Counted from the stretch's first letter, positions 7,529 through 16,698 are shown. The stretch: DNA of 64,000 nt from Deinococcus sp. LM3 (GCF_002017875.1 NZ_MUFV01000004.1:62001-126000), one strand, 5' to 3'. A program made the numbers and translations. The notes: a model not told the origin generated them from the letters alone.

Positions 7529-9841
7529 CTATGCAAGCTTTTGAACTCGCTTTTTCGATATCCTCTCGGCAAGCAGCTTGAAACCAATAAAAATAGGTGT
7601 TGTCATCCGCAAAACGGCCATAAGGGCAATGATTAGGCTCCCCCAAAAGTCGAAAGACCAGATTGATCCTGACTGAAGTGTATTAATCGTCCATTTCAGC
7701 ATAATCAACGAGCTTGGGATCATAATTTTAATCAAGAAAATGATGGTCCAGAGTACGCCGAGCAGCAGAATGATGATGAACCATCGCGAAGCAGTGATAT
7801 CGTTAATATGAGCATTTTCAAATTTTTTTGATTCATCTCTACTAATTAGCCTGAGGGCCGATTTCAGTCTTATCCATGATATTTCATAGAGATTGAAGCA
7901 ATTGAATATATTGACAATTATAAGATAAAGATCCGTTCGAAGAAAAATAAGAAGCTGCCATGATATACTAATGGACTGGAGAAGAATAACGAGGCCCGAG
8001 ATCCTATAAATAGTTCCGGATATATCCCCAATACCGAAATACCACATTAGCTTTATTACAATCGCTATGAAGAGGATACAAGTGTCGTTTGCCAAGCCTG
8101 CCATTATGGGTGAGTATCTATGTCTTTTCTCCTTTAACCATAGGTTGCTGAGATCAACTTCTGCGACAGGAAATAAAAATCTGTGCCCGAAGCTGAACCT
8201 TGCTTCGATGCCAGTAGCGCGAGCTGCCAGATAATGACTGATTTCGTGAACGATTAAAAATACAAAGGACAGGATCGCCGCTGTGATAACCGATACAGTT
8301 AGGCTTGAGTGAAATGCTAAGTGGTGAGGAAGAGGTCGAATATAGGGAATAAAAGCTAAGCAGTAAAGACTGATGAGCGCACAGACTGCGTACATCGACC
8401 ATGAAAATGGGTGATATATAAGTTTTAATATCGACACTGGTATCATGTCAAAAAATATTTGACTTGAGGTTTTTTTATGCTGCATATGATATTTGCTCTG
8501 CTGATCTAATTCAATCATGCCCAACTCCTCTAGATTTTCGAGAAAGTCAGAGGTATCAATTTCTTCATTAAATTCCGATAAGACATGTTTTTGGACTTCT
8601 TGTGGGGTTAAACCAGATTTCAATCCATTGAGTACAGCTAGACCAATCTCAGGTAGAGCAAATCGAATTTCCCCGTTTTTGGCACTGATTACATAATGAT
8701 CATCCTGCTTGACATACTCAAAGTCAGTCAAAAAGATCTGCTCACTGAGTCGGGTCGAACTGGAAGTATGCACAGAATGATTTTGGGCCGTCATGCCTTT
8801 ACATACGCTGCAATATTCATTCTTATGCCACTTCGAAATTATTTTTGTTTCGCCTGTAACGAAATCAATGCACCACACCTTTCCACCCGAGATGGGTGGA
8901 GAGATGTTCGTAATGTATTTGACGGCCTCTAGCGCCATGGCTCCACCCAACTGGCTGACCGCTGGACCAATCGCTCTATTCTTGATTACGAGCGGGCGAA
9001 TGATTTCGCCTGTGGTGTGTCCGTCGCTAGCGGATCGCCAGCAGGCCAAACACCCAGTTGTATGAGGATCGAGGGAATAGAAGAGTGCTTGCGTAGCCTG
9101 CATGCCACCAATGATCAACGTGATTCCTAAATCTACGCAGGCCGCATTGGCCCACATCTGGATTTCGGATGGTGTATCTGCCGTTAAAACTACCACATCG
9201 GAATTCTGAATTGCATCCTTAAAATCATCTGGACCATTAATCTTTTTATTGATTCCAATTATATTTATGCTTGGATTATTATTCCTAGCTTTCTTGCTTG
9301 CAACTTCTATTTTAGATTTTCCAACATCTGATTCTTCATATAAAAACTGCCTATTAAGATTTTTTTGCTCGACTGTGTCAAAGTCAATGAGAACAATTGT
9401 TCCGATACCAAGGCCCAGAAGATTCATCAGAACAGTAGATCCAACCCCGCCCGTCCCGACAAGTACAACCCTGGATGCTTCCAACATTTTTTGATAGTCG
9501 CCGCAAGAATCTTTTAATGTACTAAAGCTTTCGAAGAAATTGAGATTATTGTAATATCGTTCATGTATATTTTCTTGCTCATCGGTAAGCATCAACATTT
9601 TATTCTGATCAAGCCAGCGAAAGAAAGCACCTAGCTCGTGCTTATTTTTGTTTCGCCGAATGAGATTTTGAATGTCCTCCTCGTCATAAGTTCCATCCAG
9701 AATTTTAATGATTTCTAAGTGCTTGAGGTTCTGAGACTCGTACAGAGAAGACTTGCCTGCTTCCATCTGAAAATAGACGTTATTACCAGAAACTGAAATC
9801 TGGTAACCTTTAAGTAAAATATTATTTTTCTTCGATATCAT
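7529..9841 (-). CDS. E1/ThiF-like + PqqD-like + M50 metalloprotease fusion, 770 aa (candidate RiPP maturation enzyme)
   Basis: Start ATG at 9841 overlaps the end of the upstream gene by 20 nt, suggesting translational coupling. Parts in order: residues ~1-95, a small winged-helix-like region (IIKILDGTYDEEDIQNLI); ~120-350, an E1/ThiF/MoeB adenylation domain with the ATP loop GTGGVGS (129-135), acidic DFD (153-155), Arg164, and zinc pairs CLAC (264-267) and CSVC (344-347); ~371-446, a PqqD-like peptide-recognition fold (LPEIGLAVLNGLKSGLTPQE); ~465 to end, a polytopic M50 site-2-type protease with HEISH (532-536) and a third-ligand candidate RTDLY (Asp637). Known E1 homologues adenylate peptide C-termini or Asn/Asp residues, and M50 proteins cleave or export peptides. 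The AT-rich composition is unlike the neighbours and suggests transfer. Confidence 0.8.
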   Translation of the reverse strand: MISKKNNILLKGYQISVSGNNVYFQMEAGKSSLYESQNLKHLEIIKILDGTYDEEDIQNLIRRNKNKHELGAFFRWLDQNKMLMLTDEQENIHERYYNNLNFFESFSTLKDSCGDYQKMLEASRVVLVGTGGVGSTVLMNLLGLGIGTIVLIDFDTVEQKNLNRQFLYEESDVGKSKIEVASKKARNNNPSINIIGINKKINGPDDFKDAIQNSDVVVLTADTPSEIQMWANAACVDLGITLIIGGMQATQALFYSLDPHTTGCLACWRSASDGHTTGEIIRPLVIKNRAIGPAVSQLGGAMALEAVKYITNISPPISGGKVWCIDFVTGETKIISKWHKNEYCSVCKGMTAQNHSVHTSSSTRLSEQIFLTDFEYVKQDDHYVISAKNGEIRFALPEIGLAVLNGLKSGLTPQEVQKHVLSEFNEEIDTSDFLENLEELGMIELDQQSKYHMQHKKTSSQIFFDMIPVSILKLIYHPFSWSMYAVCALISLYCLAFIPYIRPLPHHLAFHSSLTVSVITAAILSFVFLIVHEISHYLAARATGIEARFSFGHRFLFPVAEVDLSNLWLKEKRHRYSPIMAGLANDTCILFIAIVIKLMWYFGIGDISGTIYRISGLVILLQSISISWQLLIFLRTDLYLIIVNIFNCFNLYEISWIRLKSALRLISRDESKKFENAHINDITASRWFIIILLLGVLWTIIFLIKIMIPSSLIMLKWTINTLQSGSIWSFDFWGSLIIALMAVLRMTTPIFIGFKLLAERISKKRVQKLA

Positions 9842-10133
9842 TGTCAGAAAAAATGATTTTCTCAGAGAAATCCATGCCACATCCCATAGGATGCGACGAC
9901 TTAGTTGACAGCTCACCATTCTCAAATATGGCCGCGAGGACACCTAAATCAATATCACCACTCTTCGCCCCCTGGATTCTGACTTGACACTCGCCGCCCG
10001 CTTGAATTTGCGCAAGTTCAGTAGGAGTGACAAAACCACTAATCGTAACGCCACCAGCAGTAATACTCAAAAATTCAGTTGCAGCTTCCATACGGCGCAG
10101 AATATCGCGGATAAAAAACTGGCGCGACCACAT
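9822..10133 (-). CDS. Small protein upstream of and overlapping the E1/M50 fusion, 103 aa
   Basis: A frame ending at 9822 overlaps the fusion gene start, so the two are co-transcribed. The start may be ATG at 10133 (MWSRQFFIRD) or ATG at 10091 (MEAATEFLSI); neither has a clear ribosome site. The C-terminal half has GGECQVRIQGAKSGD and later SSHPMGCGMDFSEK, with two further cysteines and an acidic tail. I recognise no family. It could be an accessory or recognition subunit, or a second and larger precursor. The 5' end lies close to the IS4-like fragment, so its N-terminus could be altered. Confidence 0.5.
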   Translation of the reverse strand: MWSRQFFIRDILRRMEAATEFLSITAGGVTISGFVTPTELAQIQAGGECQVRIQGAKSGDIDLGVLAAIFENGELSTKSSHPMGCGMDFSEKIIFSDNDIEEK

Positions 10134-10232
10134 GTGACCATGACCTTGCCTCTGTTTCCCCAGCACATGGCACTTCGCCAAAAATGGCGTCCTGAACGCA
10201 GTTTGGCATAGCAAGGGGCAGTATCTGAGCCT

Positions 10233-10373
10233 GTGACGAGCTCCGATACTGCCCGCCTGCATGCTGACACGCTGGCCGACCACCTGAAAACCCACCTCTC
10301 TCATCGCCGCGTTGACGCTCTGAAGCGGCTGGCAGAAGTGCTCCTGGCGGTGCTCCAGGCCGAATCAACCTGA
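10233..10373 (+). pseudogene. IS4-like transposase N-terminal fragment
   Basis: GTG at 10233 opens 46 codons ending [15 protein letters not shown] then stop. The same segment, [15 protein letters not shown], continues into [13 protein letters not shown] in the minus-strand copy near 30.5 kb, which identifies it as the N-terminus of an IS4-type transposase cut off at the 10369 repeat. Confidence 0.55.
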
Positions 10374-10388
10374 CTACCCTTCAAAACG
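10369..10388. repeat. Right copy of the 20-bp inverted repeat flanking the RiPP-like cassette
   Basis: CCTGACTACCCTTCAAAACG, complementary to 7223-7242 with one mismatch. It marks the point where the plus-strand IS4 N-terminal fragment meets the minus-strand C-terminal fragment. Confidence 0.5.
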
Positions 10389-10590
10389 GGGCATGAGTGT
10401 GCTCAGGATGCGCCAGGACATGCCGGACGGATGCAGTAGAAGATCCTGGAGATGATCAAGCCCGAATCGAAACACGGACACCGCACGGTGTCCGTGTTTC
10501 TTTACTTTGGTAGCGGTTCGACGTGCCACGACCTCGCCCGTCACGCACGCCCAGATGAAGGCGACGCTGACGACCGTCAGGAGCGAAGAA
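10374..10590 (-). pseudogene. IS4-like transposase C-terminal fragment
   Basis: Minus-strand frame with RVSSLLTVVSVAFIWACVTG, KVKKHGHRAVSVFRFGLDHL and the end LMPRFEG. The 'KKHGRRAxSxFRxGLDxL' pattern is typical of the C-terminus of IS4-family transposases. The catalytic core is missing. Confidence 0.55.
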
Positions 10591-10847
10591 ACTCGTTCGG
10601 CGCGCGCCCCGTGGAACTGGCCGACCTGCTGGATGCCACGTGGAGCGTCGATCAGGGCGGAGCGGTGAGCGGTCCGGACCAGGAATCCCGCACGCATCTC
10701 GCCGATCGCCCGGGCTGCGACGAGGACCTCCGCGCTGAAGCCTGGGTGGCGTGGCGGGACGACCTGATCGCGGACGGGCGGAGTGTCGACGACGCCATGT
10801 ACTGGCTGGATGTGGCGTTCGTGCAGCCCTGCCCGGAGGACACCTGA
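10591..10847 (+). pseudogene. C-terminal remnant of an unknown gene
   Basis: From about 10591 to the stop at 10847 the plus-strand frame reads like protein (VELADLLDATWSVDQ ... VAWRDDLIADGRSVDDAMYW), but everything to its left is antisense to the IS4 fragment. It is probably the 3' end of a gene truncated by that element. Function unknown. Confidence 0.3.
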
Positions 10848-10868
10848 TGACCCAGGGCCCCCGATCAG

Positions 10869-10893
10869 GGGAAAGACACGTGTGCTTTCCCCG
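10869..10893. terminator. Hairpin between the remnant and the response regulator
   Basis: GGGGAAAG and CTTTCCCC flank a self-complementary ACACGTGTG-like loop. It could be a terminator for the remnant or an operator for the regulator gene that starts 31 nt later; TACAGT at 10911-10916 is a weak -10 candidate. Confidence 0.35.
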
Positions 10894-10923
10894 GCGACAC
10901 CCGCCTGCGTACAGTGCTGGGTG

Positions 10924-11364
10924 ATGACCACCAACCCACTCCATGTGCTGCGCGTCCTGCTGGTGGATGATAACCCCGCCGATCAACTCCTGGCCCTCGA
11001 AGCGTTCGCTGATCACGACGCGCGGGTCCACGTCTCCGTCTGCAATGACGGTCCGGAGGCCCTGTCCGTCCTGACGAGCGGGCGTGACCTGCCGGACGTG
11101 GTCGTACTCGACCTGAACATGCCCGTCATGTCGGGCTTCGACGTGATCCGCGAGATTCGTAGCGCCCCAGCTCTGAAGCACCTGCCGGTCGTGATCCTCT
11201 CGACGAGCAGTGACCGCGAGGACATCCGGCGGGCCTACGACCTGCTCGCCAGCGCGTACCTCGTGAAGAGCGCGAGCTTCCCGGCGTTCGTGGAGCAGGT
11301 CGACCGGTTCGTGGCGTTCTGGCACAGCTGCCGCTTCCCCGGCCGCACTGATCAGACCGCGTAG
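10924..11364 (+). CDS. Single-domain response regulator (Rcp1/CheY-like), 146 aa
   Basis: A receiver domain with no output domain. It starts HVLRVLLVDDNPADQLLALEA with the acidic DD pair (about residues 14-15). The phosphoacceptor Asp is in VVVLDLNMPVMSGFD (about 63), a Thr/Ser pair is in VVILSTSSD, and the Lys is in YLVKSASF. These match the Rcp1-type regulators that pair with phytochrome-like or other hybrid kinases; no kinase gene is present nearby. GTG at 10921 is also possible. It ends 17 nt before the convergent polymerase remnant. Confidence 0.8.
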   Translation: MTTNPLHVLRVLLVDDNPADQLLALEAFADHDARVHVSVCNDGPEALSVLTSGRDLPDVVVLDLNMPVMSGFDVIREIRSAPALKHLPVVILSTSSDREDIRRAYDLLASAYLVKSASFPAFVEQVDRFVAFWHSCRFPGRTDQTA

Positions 11365-11380
11365 TCCCGGCGCGCCGGGT

Positions 11381-12351
11381 TCACCGGAGCGCGCCCTCCA
11401 CCGGCCGCCACTGCACCTGCATTTCCGCGACGGGCCGGTCGAACAGTCCGGCGCCGCGAGTGCTGAACAGCTGCTCCCAGTCGGCCGGGTCGAGCGCCTT
11501 GCGCAGCCGAGTGGCGTAGTTCTGCACGAGCGCCGCGCGGTAGTGCCCCGCGTCGTAATCGCGCCCGTCCGGGTCGGTCAGGACGCTCAGGCCTGCCCCC
11601 GCGCGGACGTACAGGTCAACGCGGTCCCCTACCCGGAAGTCCAGGCCCGCCTGCCACGCCGCTTCCAGGTGCGCTTCCCTGCGCTGGCCGCGCGTCTGCG
11701 CGTAGTCGGCGCGCGCCTTGCCGATCCGGACGCGGGTGCTCACCTCCGCGTTCGTGACGTCACGCGCCGTCAGCCGGTTCGTCGTGTCCTCGAACGCCGC
11801 CTGCACGCCGGGCACGTCATCCTGTAGCAGGGCCCGCAGCGCCGTTCGCAGGAAGGCCGTGCCGTACCGCTCGGACCGGCTGGACTCGAACGACGCGCCG
11901 CTGAGGTCCAGTGTGCCGTCGTAGCGGAGCAGCACGTAATTCTTCACCTGGTGGCTCAGCATGGCCTGCGCGCGGCCGTCGAACTCCAGCGTGATGCCGT
12001 CCGGGAGGACCGCCGAGACTTCGCTGATCAGTTGTCTCTCCTGCGCTTCGCCGATATCCCCGCCCGTGCTGAAGTACACGCCGTCCGTGTCCGACTCGAT
12101 CAACTGCACGCCCCGGGCTTCCAGGGCGCCCGTCACCTGCTGGAGCAGGGCCCGGCCCCGGGCGGTGACGCGGTCGGCAGCCTCCCGGTCTCCCAGCCGT
12201 GCGAGCCGCCCGGCGCCGAGGTAGCCGTACGCGGCGTTCACGACGAGCTTCATGGCGTCCTGCATCGCGTGGTGCTCCCGGCGCTGCGGGCCACTCAGGG
12301 TGGCGTCGCGGGCAGCCCGCTTGTGGGTGAGCCGCTGGGTGGTCAGGTCAT
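11381..12351 (-). pseudogene. Family-B DNA polymerase, C-terminal half (split by IS21-family insertion)
   Basis: The frame begins at the IS21 target site and carries polymerase motif B (KLVVNAAYGYLGAG) and motif C (LIESDTDGVYF, with the catalytic Asp pair of the palm). When 12352-14945 (the element plus one 8-bp target copy) is removed, this half joins the frame at 14946-16338 without any shift and gives a 787-residue enzyme. As it stands it has no start of its own. The intact protein would be a short PolB-type DNA polymerase of plasmid or phage character. Confidence 0.85.
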
Positions 12352-12502
12352 GCGTACGCTGGTGAAATCCGGCGGGCGGCGCTGGAGTTATCCGGCACGT
12401 CCCGCTGGATGAAATCGGCACCCTGCGCTGGGCGAATCCGGCACCCTCTGCTGGATGTCGGCACCCGACACGTAGACGAGACTCCCTTGGTCATCCTGAA
12501 GG

Positions 12503-14089
12503 ATGACCAGAAAGCGAGCGTCTATGCGAAAAATCAGAGAAGTCTTGCGCTTGAAGTTGGACCTCAAACTGAGCGACCACCAGGTCGGGCAGAGTGTCGG
12601 TCTGGCGCGCAGCACGGTTCAGGACTACGTCATCCGAGCGAAACAGGCCGGGCTGACCTGGCCACTTCCCCCTGACCTGGATGACCACCAGCTTGAACAG
12701 CAACTGTTCAAGCAACAGGATCAGGCGGCGCAGCGTGCCGTGCACATTCCCGATTGGGCTGCACTGGACCGAGAACTCCGGCGCAAAGGCGTTACACGCC
12801 AACTCCTGTGGGAAGAATATCGGCGCCAGCATCCCGATGGCTGGCAGTACGCGACGTTCAACGAACACTACCGTCACTGGAAAGCCGCGAGCGGTTTGAC
12901 CATGCGTCAAACCCACCGAGCAGGGGAAAAACTCTTCGTCGACTACGCCGGACTGACCGTGCCCATCACGGATCCAAAAACCGGAAAAGTAAGTGCAGGA
13001 CAGGTGTTTGTGGCGACCCTGGGAGCCAGTGACTATACCTACGCGGAAGTCACACGCACGCAGAGCGTTCCGGACTGGATTGCCTCGCATGTCCGTGCCC
13101 TGGCGTTTTTCGGCGGTGTCCCGGACATCATCGTTCCTGACAACCTCAAGGCTGGCGTGCACCACGCCAGCCGCTACGAACCTGAGCTGAACCGCACCTA
13201 TCAGGAGTTTGCCCAGCACTACGATGTCGCGATCATTCCGACCCGGGTTCGTAAGCCCAAAGACAAGGCCCTGGTCGAAGTGCATGTGCAAATCGTGGAA
13301 CGCCGGATTCTGGCGCCCCTTCGTGATCGGGTGTTGTTCAGCGTGTCGGAAGCGAATGCACTGATCTGGGCGCTGGTCGAGGCACTGAATCAGCAACCGT
13401 TTCAGAAACGACCCGGCAGTCGGCGCAGTGAGTTCGAAGCCCTGGATCGCCCCCTACTCCGCCCTTTACCCATCCAACCGTTCGAAATTGCGGAGTGGAA
13501 GCAGGCTGTGGTGGGGCTGGATTACCACGTCGTCGTCCTGGGGCACGCCTATAGCGTGCCCCACCTGCACGCCAGGACGCGGGTGGATGTTCGCCTGACT
13601 CCGCAGCTCATCGAAATCTACCGGGCAGGACAGCGGATCGCCGTGCACCACCGGGTGTCAGAGGAGCACGGCAGGACGATGCGGCACACGACATTGGCGG
13701 AACATATGCCGACCCATCATCGGCAGCTCGCTGCTCTGAACGCGGATGCCTTGATCCAGCAAGCCCAAGCCATTGGTGAACAGACCGCCGCGCTGGTCTG
13801 CGCCATTTTCGATGGTGAACAGCATCCTGAACAGCAAAAACGCACGGTGTTGGGCATTCTCCGGTTGCACCGTGAATATGGCGCGCGGCTGGAAGCCGCG
13901 TGCCGCCGTGCCCTGTTTTTGCAGGCCCACAGCCTGCAGAGCGTCCGTTCCATCCTGAAGCACCGCCTGGACGAGGCCGAACTGCCCGCGGCCTCTGAGG
14001 TGCTGCCCGTGGCGGTTCACAGCAATCTCCGTGGCCCGCAGTACTTCGCCGATCTCGACGAACCCGACACGGACCGCGTGTTGAATTGA
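12503..14089 (+). CDS. istA: IS21-family transposase IstA, 528 aa
   Basis: An N-terminal helix-turn-helix (MRKIREVLRLKLDLKLSDHQ, then GLARSTVQDYV) is followed by a retroviral-integrase-like DDE core: KLFVDYAGLTVPI (first Asp), VPDIIVPDNLKAGV (second Asp) and KPKDKALVEVHVQIVERRIL (Glu). A C-terminal extension completes the normal ~500-residue length. MRKIREVL at 12524 is an alternative start. It ends 4 nt before istB. The gene looks intact. Confidence 0.9.
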   Translation: MTRKRASMRKIREVLRLKLDLKLSDHQVGQSVGLARSTVQDYVIRAKQAGLTWPLPPDLDDHQLEQQLFKQQDQAAQRAVHIPDWAALDRELRRKGVTRQLLWEEYRRQHPDGWQYATFNEHYRHWKAASGLTMRQTHRAGEKLFVDYAGLTVPITDPKTGKVSAGQVFVATLGASDYTYAEVTRTQSVPDWIASHVRALAFFGGVPDIIVPDNLKAGVHHASRYEPELNRTYQEFAQHYDVAIIPTRVRKPKDKALVEVHVQIVERRILAPLRDRVLFSVSEANALIWALVEALNQQPFQKRPGSRRSEFEALDRPLLRPLPIQPFEIAEWKQAVVGLDYHVVVLGHAYSVPHLHARTRVDVRLTPQLIEIYRAGQRIAVHHRVSEEHGRTMRHTTLAEHMPTHHRQLAALNADALIQQAQAIGEQTAALVCAIFDGEQHPEQQKRTVLGILRLHREYGARLEAACRRALFLQAHSLQSVRSILKHRLDEAELPAASEVLPVAVHSNLRGPQYFADLDEPDTDRVLN

Positions 14090-14093
14090 GGTT

Positions 14094-14855
14094 TTGATGC
14101 TCCTGCACCCTGTGATTCAACAACTCCGCACGCTCAAACTCGATGGCATGGCCCTGGCGCTTCAGGAACAGCAGGAACAGGCCAGCATCCGCGAACTGAG
14201 CTTCGAAGAACGCTTGACCCTCCTGTTGGAACGCGAGCGCGTGATTCGGGATACCAAAGGCATGCAGCGCCGCCTGTCGGCGGCGCGGCTGAAACAGAAC
14301 GTCAGCATGGAGGAGGTGGATGTCAAACATCCACGTGGGCTCGACGCCAAACTGTTCAGGTCACTTCACAGCGGGCAATGGATCGCCGAAAAGAGAGGTG
14401 TCATCATCACCGGCCCGACGGGGGTCGGCAAGACGTTCATTGGGTGTGCCCTGGCACACCAGGCCTGCCGCCAGGGGTTTACCGCGCTGTACGCACAAAC
14501 AGGACGACTGCTTGGGGACATGACGCTGGCCAAAGGCGACGGGCGGTACCTGAAGTTGCTCGCTCACCTGGCCAAGGTGCAGGTGCTGATTCTGGACGAC
14601 TGGGGGCTGGATGTGCCGACGCCAGAAGGCAGAAGAATTCTCCTGGAGATTCTGGATGACCGCTATGAGCGGTCATCCACCATCATCACCAGTCAATTTC
14701 CGACGTCGGCCTGGCACGCCAATCTGGGTGATCCGACACTGGCGGACGCGATCTTGGATCGCGTCCTGCATCACGCCTACCGGATTGAATTGAAGGGAGA
14801 AAGTCTGCGGAAGAGGTCGCGTCACTTGACCCCATCAGCCGTCAGCCTTTCATAA
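14094..14855 (+). CDS. istB: IS21-family helper ATPase IstB, 253 aa
   Basis: AAA+ ATPase that assembles on target DNA and stimulates IstA. Walker A is GPTGVGKTFIG (about residues 107-117), Walker B is VLILDDWGL (about 165-173), and sensor residues follow in STIITSQFP. Length and position directly after istA are standard. The start MLLHPVIQQL is the only reasonable one. Confidence 0.9.
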   Translation: MMLLHPVIQQLRTLKLDGMALALQEQQEQASIRELSFEERLTLLLERERVIRDTKGMQRRLSAARLKQNVSMEEVDVKHPRGLDAKLFRSLHSGQWIAEKRGVIITGPTGVGKTFIGCALAHQACRQGFTALYAQTGRLLGDMTLAKGDGRYLKLLAHLAKVQVLILDDWGLDVPTPEGRRILLEILDDRYERSSTIITSQFPTSAWHANLGDPTLADAILDRVLHHAYRIELKGESLRKRSRHLTPSAVSLS

Positions 14856-14945
14856 TGGACACAGCTCGTCTGCCGTGGGGGAGAGTGCCGGATAACCTCA
14901 GCATGAGGTGCCGGATAACTCCAGCGGCGACTGCCGGATTAGCCA

Positions 14946-16338
14946 GCATACGCAGGTCACTCACGATCCGGTGGAAGACGCCAAGTTCGTCCTGGAGTGG
15001 CCCGATGCCCTCGGCGCGGATGATGCTGGGGTACATGCTCGCCACGTCCGCCTTGACGACGTGCCGCAGGACGCCCTCGGCGTGCAATTGCACGTGCCCA
15101 CCCCTGTGCGGTTCGAGGTGCCCCCGTTCCGACGCAGGGAAGGGCCGACCTGCTTCGACATATGCGCGGATCAGCATGGGTTCGAGCACGCCCTTGGCAG
15201 GCCCGGCGCGGGTCAGGCGGTGGTACGGGCGGGGCGTCAGGCGGGCCAGCGCGAAACTCGGGGCCAGCACGATGCGGGCCAGATCGTCCACCTCCTGCAC
15301 GTCCTGCCGCGCGTACTGCCGCACGCGGGCCGGGTGGTCGCGGTAGGTGCTCACGATCTCCGCCCCTTCCAGGTAGACGCGGCCTTCCGGGGCGATGCCA
15401 AAGTGCCGCGCGGCGGCCTTCAGGCCACTGGACGGCAGATTCAACCGGCGGACGGCGTCGAGCGTGTCGAGGATCTCCCGCCCGGGGCAGACCCACATCG
15501 GCACGCGGCTCCCGTCGTCGACCGTCCAGGGCACGCCGTCTCCGGACCGGCCGAGCCGGAAGGGAATGCCGTGTCGCCGGGCGCGGGCGGCCAGGAACGG
15601 CAGGTCGAAGCCGTGGATGAAGTGGTTCTCGATGACGTCCGGGTCACGCTCCTGCACCAGGGCCAGGAACGCCTCGATGATCTCGGGCTCCTGCACGGGG
15701 CGCCTGGCTTCGAGCAGGGTGTCCAGGCCGCGGTTGTCGCGCACGGCGATCAGGAACAGGCGGCCCTCGTCGGGGCTCAGCGCCGTGGTTTCCAGGTCGA
15801 ACTGCAGGCGGACGGGCTGATCGAAGGTCAGTCCCTGGTGGTACGTCTGCCCGGTGGTGATGAGGTACTGCTCCGCGTAGCCCACTCGGAGGTACCCATT
15901 GAGGTCACCAAGAGCAGGTCTCGCCTTCAGGCTGCGGGCGGTGACGGCGCCCCGCTGGATCTCCCCTTCCAGTTGCCGGGGACTGGGACCGCTCAGGAGG
16001 TAGCGGTAGGCGCGGGGATCCACCGGCCCGTCCGGAGCGAGGTCCTGGGCATGGAAGGCTGCGTGCATTGGAGCTGGGCCAGGAGCGACGGTCAGTCGGC
16101 TCCCGAGGTGCAGCAGCTCATCGACGTTCCGGGCGTAGATCCAGCCGCGCTGCCGGGTGCGCTGCACGCGCCCCTCACCGGTGACCGGGTCGCGCCGCCA
16201 GACGTCCACCGCGCCGTCCGCCGTGGCGTGCACTGAGACGATGCCCGGCAGGGGGGTGATCAGGTCGGGGGCGGGAACGTGCACCACCCCAGTATCCCTG
16301 CCGGGGCGCTCAGTAGCCTGAGCAGGGCCCGACACCAT
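14946..16338 (-). pseudogene. Family-B DNA polymerase, N-terminal half (split by IS21-family insertion)
   Basis: Carries the 3'-5' proofreading exonuclease motifs: ExoI QFDLETTALSP, ExoII ENHFIHGFDLPF and ExoIII YARQDVQEVDDL. Polymerase motif A follows (KADVASMYPSIIRAEGIGP). The frame then runs into the IS21-family end at 14945, just after FHRIVSDLRM. Motifs B and C are on the other side, so any protein made would be an exonuclease-containing stub without polymerase activity. ATG at 16338 overlaps the stop of an upstream fragment (TGATG), a sign that it was once translationally coupled. Confidence 0.85.
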
Positions 16339-16698
16339 CACTGCGGCCAGAGGTCGGGCAGGGCGGCACGGGGGTAGCTGTCGAAGTCGTCATGAGAGAC
16401 AGTGTTGCAGAGTCGGCACCCTGAGGAAGGCTCACCGGTCAGATGCGCCGGGCGCTGCGCCGCAGCGTTCGGGTCAGGGCCACTGACGCCCGCCCGGCCG
16501 CCTCATGCTGATTCAGGCTGGCCGTCACCTCACCCTCCGGGTCCACCTATGTCCTCAGCAGCGTGGGCAGGTGCTCCAGTTCAATCATTCGCCTGACACT
16601 CTCACAGCCCTTGAGTGTCGCTGGAAAACGGCGACGACGCCCAGCGTCGCGATGCAATCATCAGACAAGACACAGTTCTGGTGTTCACAATAGCCTCT
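16339..16698. other. Intergenic stretch with a degraded minus-strand frame
   Basis: No intact gene is seen. A minus-strand frame of about 55 codons ends at 16338 with GCRLCNTVSHDDFDSYPRAA and LPDLWPQ-stop. It has a CxxC pair but no start codon; a stop lies in frame upstream. It may be the tail of a gene that preceded the polymerase. The rest is unassigned. Confidence 0.35.

Larger units (their letters stand above)
12360..14945 (+). mobile_element. IS21-family insertion sequence, 2586 bp
   Basis: Ends are TGGTGAAATCCGGC at 12360 and, read inward, TGGCTAATCCGGCAGTCG from 14945. Several ATCCGGCA-like subterminal repeats lie at both ends, as is usual for IS21. The element carries istA and istB in the normal order. 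Flanks GCGTACGC (12352-12359) and GCATACGC (14946-14953) are an 8-bp target duplication with one later change. It interrupts the DNA polymerase between motifs A and B. Confidence 0.9.

Noticed and set aside
7287..7646. 119-codon minus-strand frame across the precursor and palindrome
   Set aside because: It runs through the perfect palindrome and opposite the precursor gene, without a plausible start signal.
10452..10847. A single 131-residue plus-strand gene
   Set aside because: Its first third is antisense to recognisable IS4 transposase sequence; only the last part may be real and is listed as a remnant.
14908..16236. 442-codon plus-strand frame across the polymerase N-terminal half
   Set aside because: Antisense to the exonuclease and polymerase motifs, with shadow-type composition.
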